Source: Achatina immaculata (taxonomy: Eukaryota; Mollusca; Gastropoda; Stylommatophora; Achatinidae). From it: a stretch of DNA of 64,000 bases. A model generated the notes under the pieces. That model searched no databases, was not told the origin of the DNA, and saw nothing but the letters and a program-made list of their open reading frames with translations. Position numbers and translations under genes: made by a program. Positions within the stretch are counted from its first letter, which is position 1. Each line of letters begins with the position of its first letter. This document shows, one piece after another, positions 62,160-64,000 of this stretch. The DNA is taken from assembly GCA_009760885.1 (NCBI GenBank), contig CM019693.1, forward strand, positions 46,444,751 through 46,508,750, in the 5' to 3' direction.

Positions 62160-64000
62160 ATTGTAAAGGCAAGCTTGTGATAGCATAAATAACATGCACA
62201 TGAAGAGATACATAAAACAACGTGGATATCTCCATATGATAGAACTAGAAACCAGATAGATCATTTTTGTATTAGAAAGCAATACAGAACATCTCTGATA
62301 GATGTAAAGGCATATAGGGGTGCAGATGTCAACAGTGATCACAACCTGTGTATAGGGAAATAAAACTGAAACTGAAAGCCAACACAAGAAATCAGTACAC
62401 AGAAAGATAAACAGCAGCAGCCTACAAGAAGAGAATACTAACAGTAATTTGAATCAGGAACTTGCCAATCATTCCACAACACTCAGTGAAGTAGAGGATG
62501 GTAGGTATTGATGAATTATGGAATTCTTACAGCACAGCCATAATCACAGCAGCAAAAGCAAGTGCTGGACTGAAACAAAACCAAATAGAAAAGCATGTGT
62601 ATCAGAAAACACATGAAAGACAAGCAGACAAATTAGACATGTTGAATGTAAAAACAGATCTTGGAAAAGATCTGGCAAAATCAACATACAAAGAAATAGA
62701 CAAGAAAGTAAAAAAGTTCAGCTAGAAGGGATAAAAGAGAATACATAGACAATATAGCGAAAGAGACAGAGAAAGCAGTGAAAACAGGAGACAGCAAAAC
62801 TTTATATAATATACAAAAGAGACTAAAAGGTACTATTACATCTAAAGAAGGACCAATTCTTAGCACAACTAGAACTCTATTAACATCAAGTAAAAGACCA
62901 AAAGCAAAGATAGGCTGAACACTTCCAAGAAATACTTAATCAACCACACCCAAAAGAATTGATAAACCTTGAAACTGACTTACCAGCCCCACAACTAAAT
63001 GTCAACCTAGATGAAATTACACTGCATGAAATTGAAACAGCAGTAAATTTAATGGCTAACAACAAAGCTGCAGGTGAAGATGAAGTAACACCCAAAATGT
63101 TATAAGCTATCAATAGTGACAACATGAGACAACTACAGAGAATGTTTAATAAGATTTGGGAAAAAGAAAAGGTCCCTTCTAAATGGAAAAAAGGAATCAT
63201 TGTTAAAATACCAAAAAAAAAAAAAAAAGGCAACCTTAGTGACTGTAACAATTGGAGAGGAGTAACCTTAATATCAGTTGTGTCAAAAGTATTTTGCCAG
63301 GTCATTTTGAATAGACTTAGAGATATAGTGGATACCGCAGTGAGAGAAGAACAAGCAGGATTTCTAAAAGGGAGAGACTGTCTCAACCAGATCTTTACTC
63401 TAAGAATAATACTTGAAGAACATATTGAAAAGCAGAAACCATTAATACTGAACTTCACAGGCTTTAAAAAGGCATTTGATAGCATACACAGAAATTCATT
63501 GTGGAGAATTTTAAGTCTATATGGAATACCATCTAAAATTGTCAACATCATTAAGGACCTCTACAATGGATATGTTGTGCAGTCAAAACAGAAGAAGGGA
63601 TGAGTGAATGGCTGTAGATTGAAACAGGTGTTAAACAAGGATGTATACTGTCTCATTTGCTTTTTGGAATTACAGTAGACTTCATAATGAAAAAATGCTG
63701 CACTGGTAACACAGGTATTGATTGGGTACATGGGATGAACTAGAAAATCTTGATTTAGCTAATGACATAACTCTTATCAGTAACAATGTGAATTCCATGC
63801 AAGAAAAAACATATAGCCTGTCTTCACTGGCTAGCAAAATAGGACTTGAAATTAACAAGGACAAAACAAAAATAATGAAACTTCCCATTAATCAAAATGG
63901 AAAAATACATGTAGAAAGGACAGATGTTGAAGAAATCAATTAATTTGCATACCTTGGCAGTCACATAGACCAGGATGGTGACACCAGAAAGGAAGTAAAA
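62160..64000 (+). pseudogene. LINE-C retrotransposon, endonuclease end to RT palm (runs off the window)
   Basis: Reads TWISPYDRTRNQIDHFCIRK, then YRTSLIDVKAYRGADVNSDH (C-terminal endonuclease motifs, catalytic S-D-H). Next come WNSYSTAIITAAKASAGLKQ (linker), LQRMFNKIWEKEKVPSKWKK, CNNWRGVTLISVVSKVFCQV, REEQAGFLKGRDCLNQIFTL, NFTGFKKAFDSIHRNSLWRI (RT motif A; the first catalytic Asp of V-D-F is Gly here), LYNGYVVQ, VKQGCILSHLLFGI-like, DLANDITLISNNV (FADD decayed to LAND) and SKIGLEINKDKTKIMKLPIN. It is the most complete copy of the family, extending past 64000. A 16-A run near 63214-63229 lies in the RT. Confidence 0.87.

Overview
The window is animal nuclear DNA: AT-rich, with GT-AG introns, abundant non-LTR retrotransposon wreckage, Penelope-like elements, minisatellites and microsatellites. 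There is no sign of bacterial gene organisation. The repeat mix (RTE-like and CR1-like LINEs, GIY-YIG Penelope elements, Tigger, TTAA elements, a tRNA-type SINE) suggests a marine or aquatic invertebrate. A mollusc is my best guess, but the sequence does not prove it.

One host gene is visible: the + strand orthologue of MTO1, the mitochondrial tRNA uridine-34 modification enzyme of the MnmG/GidA family. Eight consecutive internal exons (1021-1133, 7972-8084, 15915-15988, 30496-30612, 34653-34783, 46255-46459, 56603-56765, 59717-59835) join in frame at every junction and give about 345 residues of the middle of the protein. The 5' exons lie left of the window and the 3' exons right of it. About 1 kb of coding sequence is spread over 59 kb; everything else I describe lies in its introns or flanks.

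Intron 1 (1134-7971) holds a palindromic Penelope terminal repeat, a LINE nested in an RTE, and a 1-kb inverted duplication flanking a decayed Penelope element. Intron 2 (8085-15914) holds nested LINEs and 45-, 60- and 65-bp tandem arrays. Intron 3 (15989-30495) holds several minisatellites, a hAT remnant, a Tigger element, and a stack of a GAA-tailed element plus a Penelope element inside an RTE. Intron 4 holds a mariner-type remnant. Intron 5 (34784-46254) holds two long RTE copies in opposite orientation, a TTAA MITE, a second GC-rich GAA-tailed element and a pseudogene of a widespread unnamed repeat-encoded protein. Intron 6 (46460-56602) holds a minisatellite carrying two later insertions, a second Tigger copy and an RTE split by a TTAA element with a transposase N-terminal remnant. 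Intron 7 holds another RTE. After the last exon come a 1.4-kb minisatellite and a LINE running off the right edge.

No mobile element here has an intact reading frame. The most informative material is the nesting order, with clear target-site duplications; a family of GAA-tailed insertions; and Penelope terminal repeats with a hammerhead-like core. I see no new enzymatic or defence system. Family labels used below (RTE-A, RTE-B, LINE-C, RTE-D, LINE-E, LINE-F, LINE-G, RTE-H) are local names for this window only.
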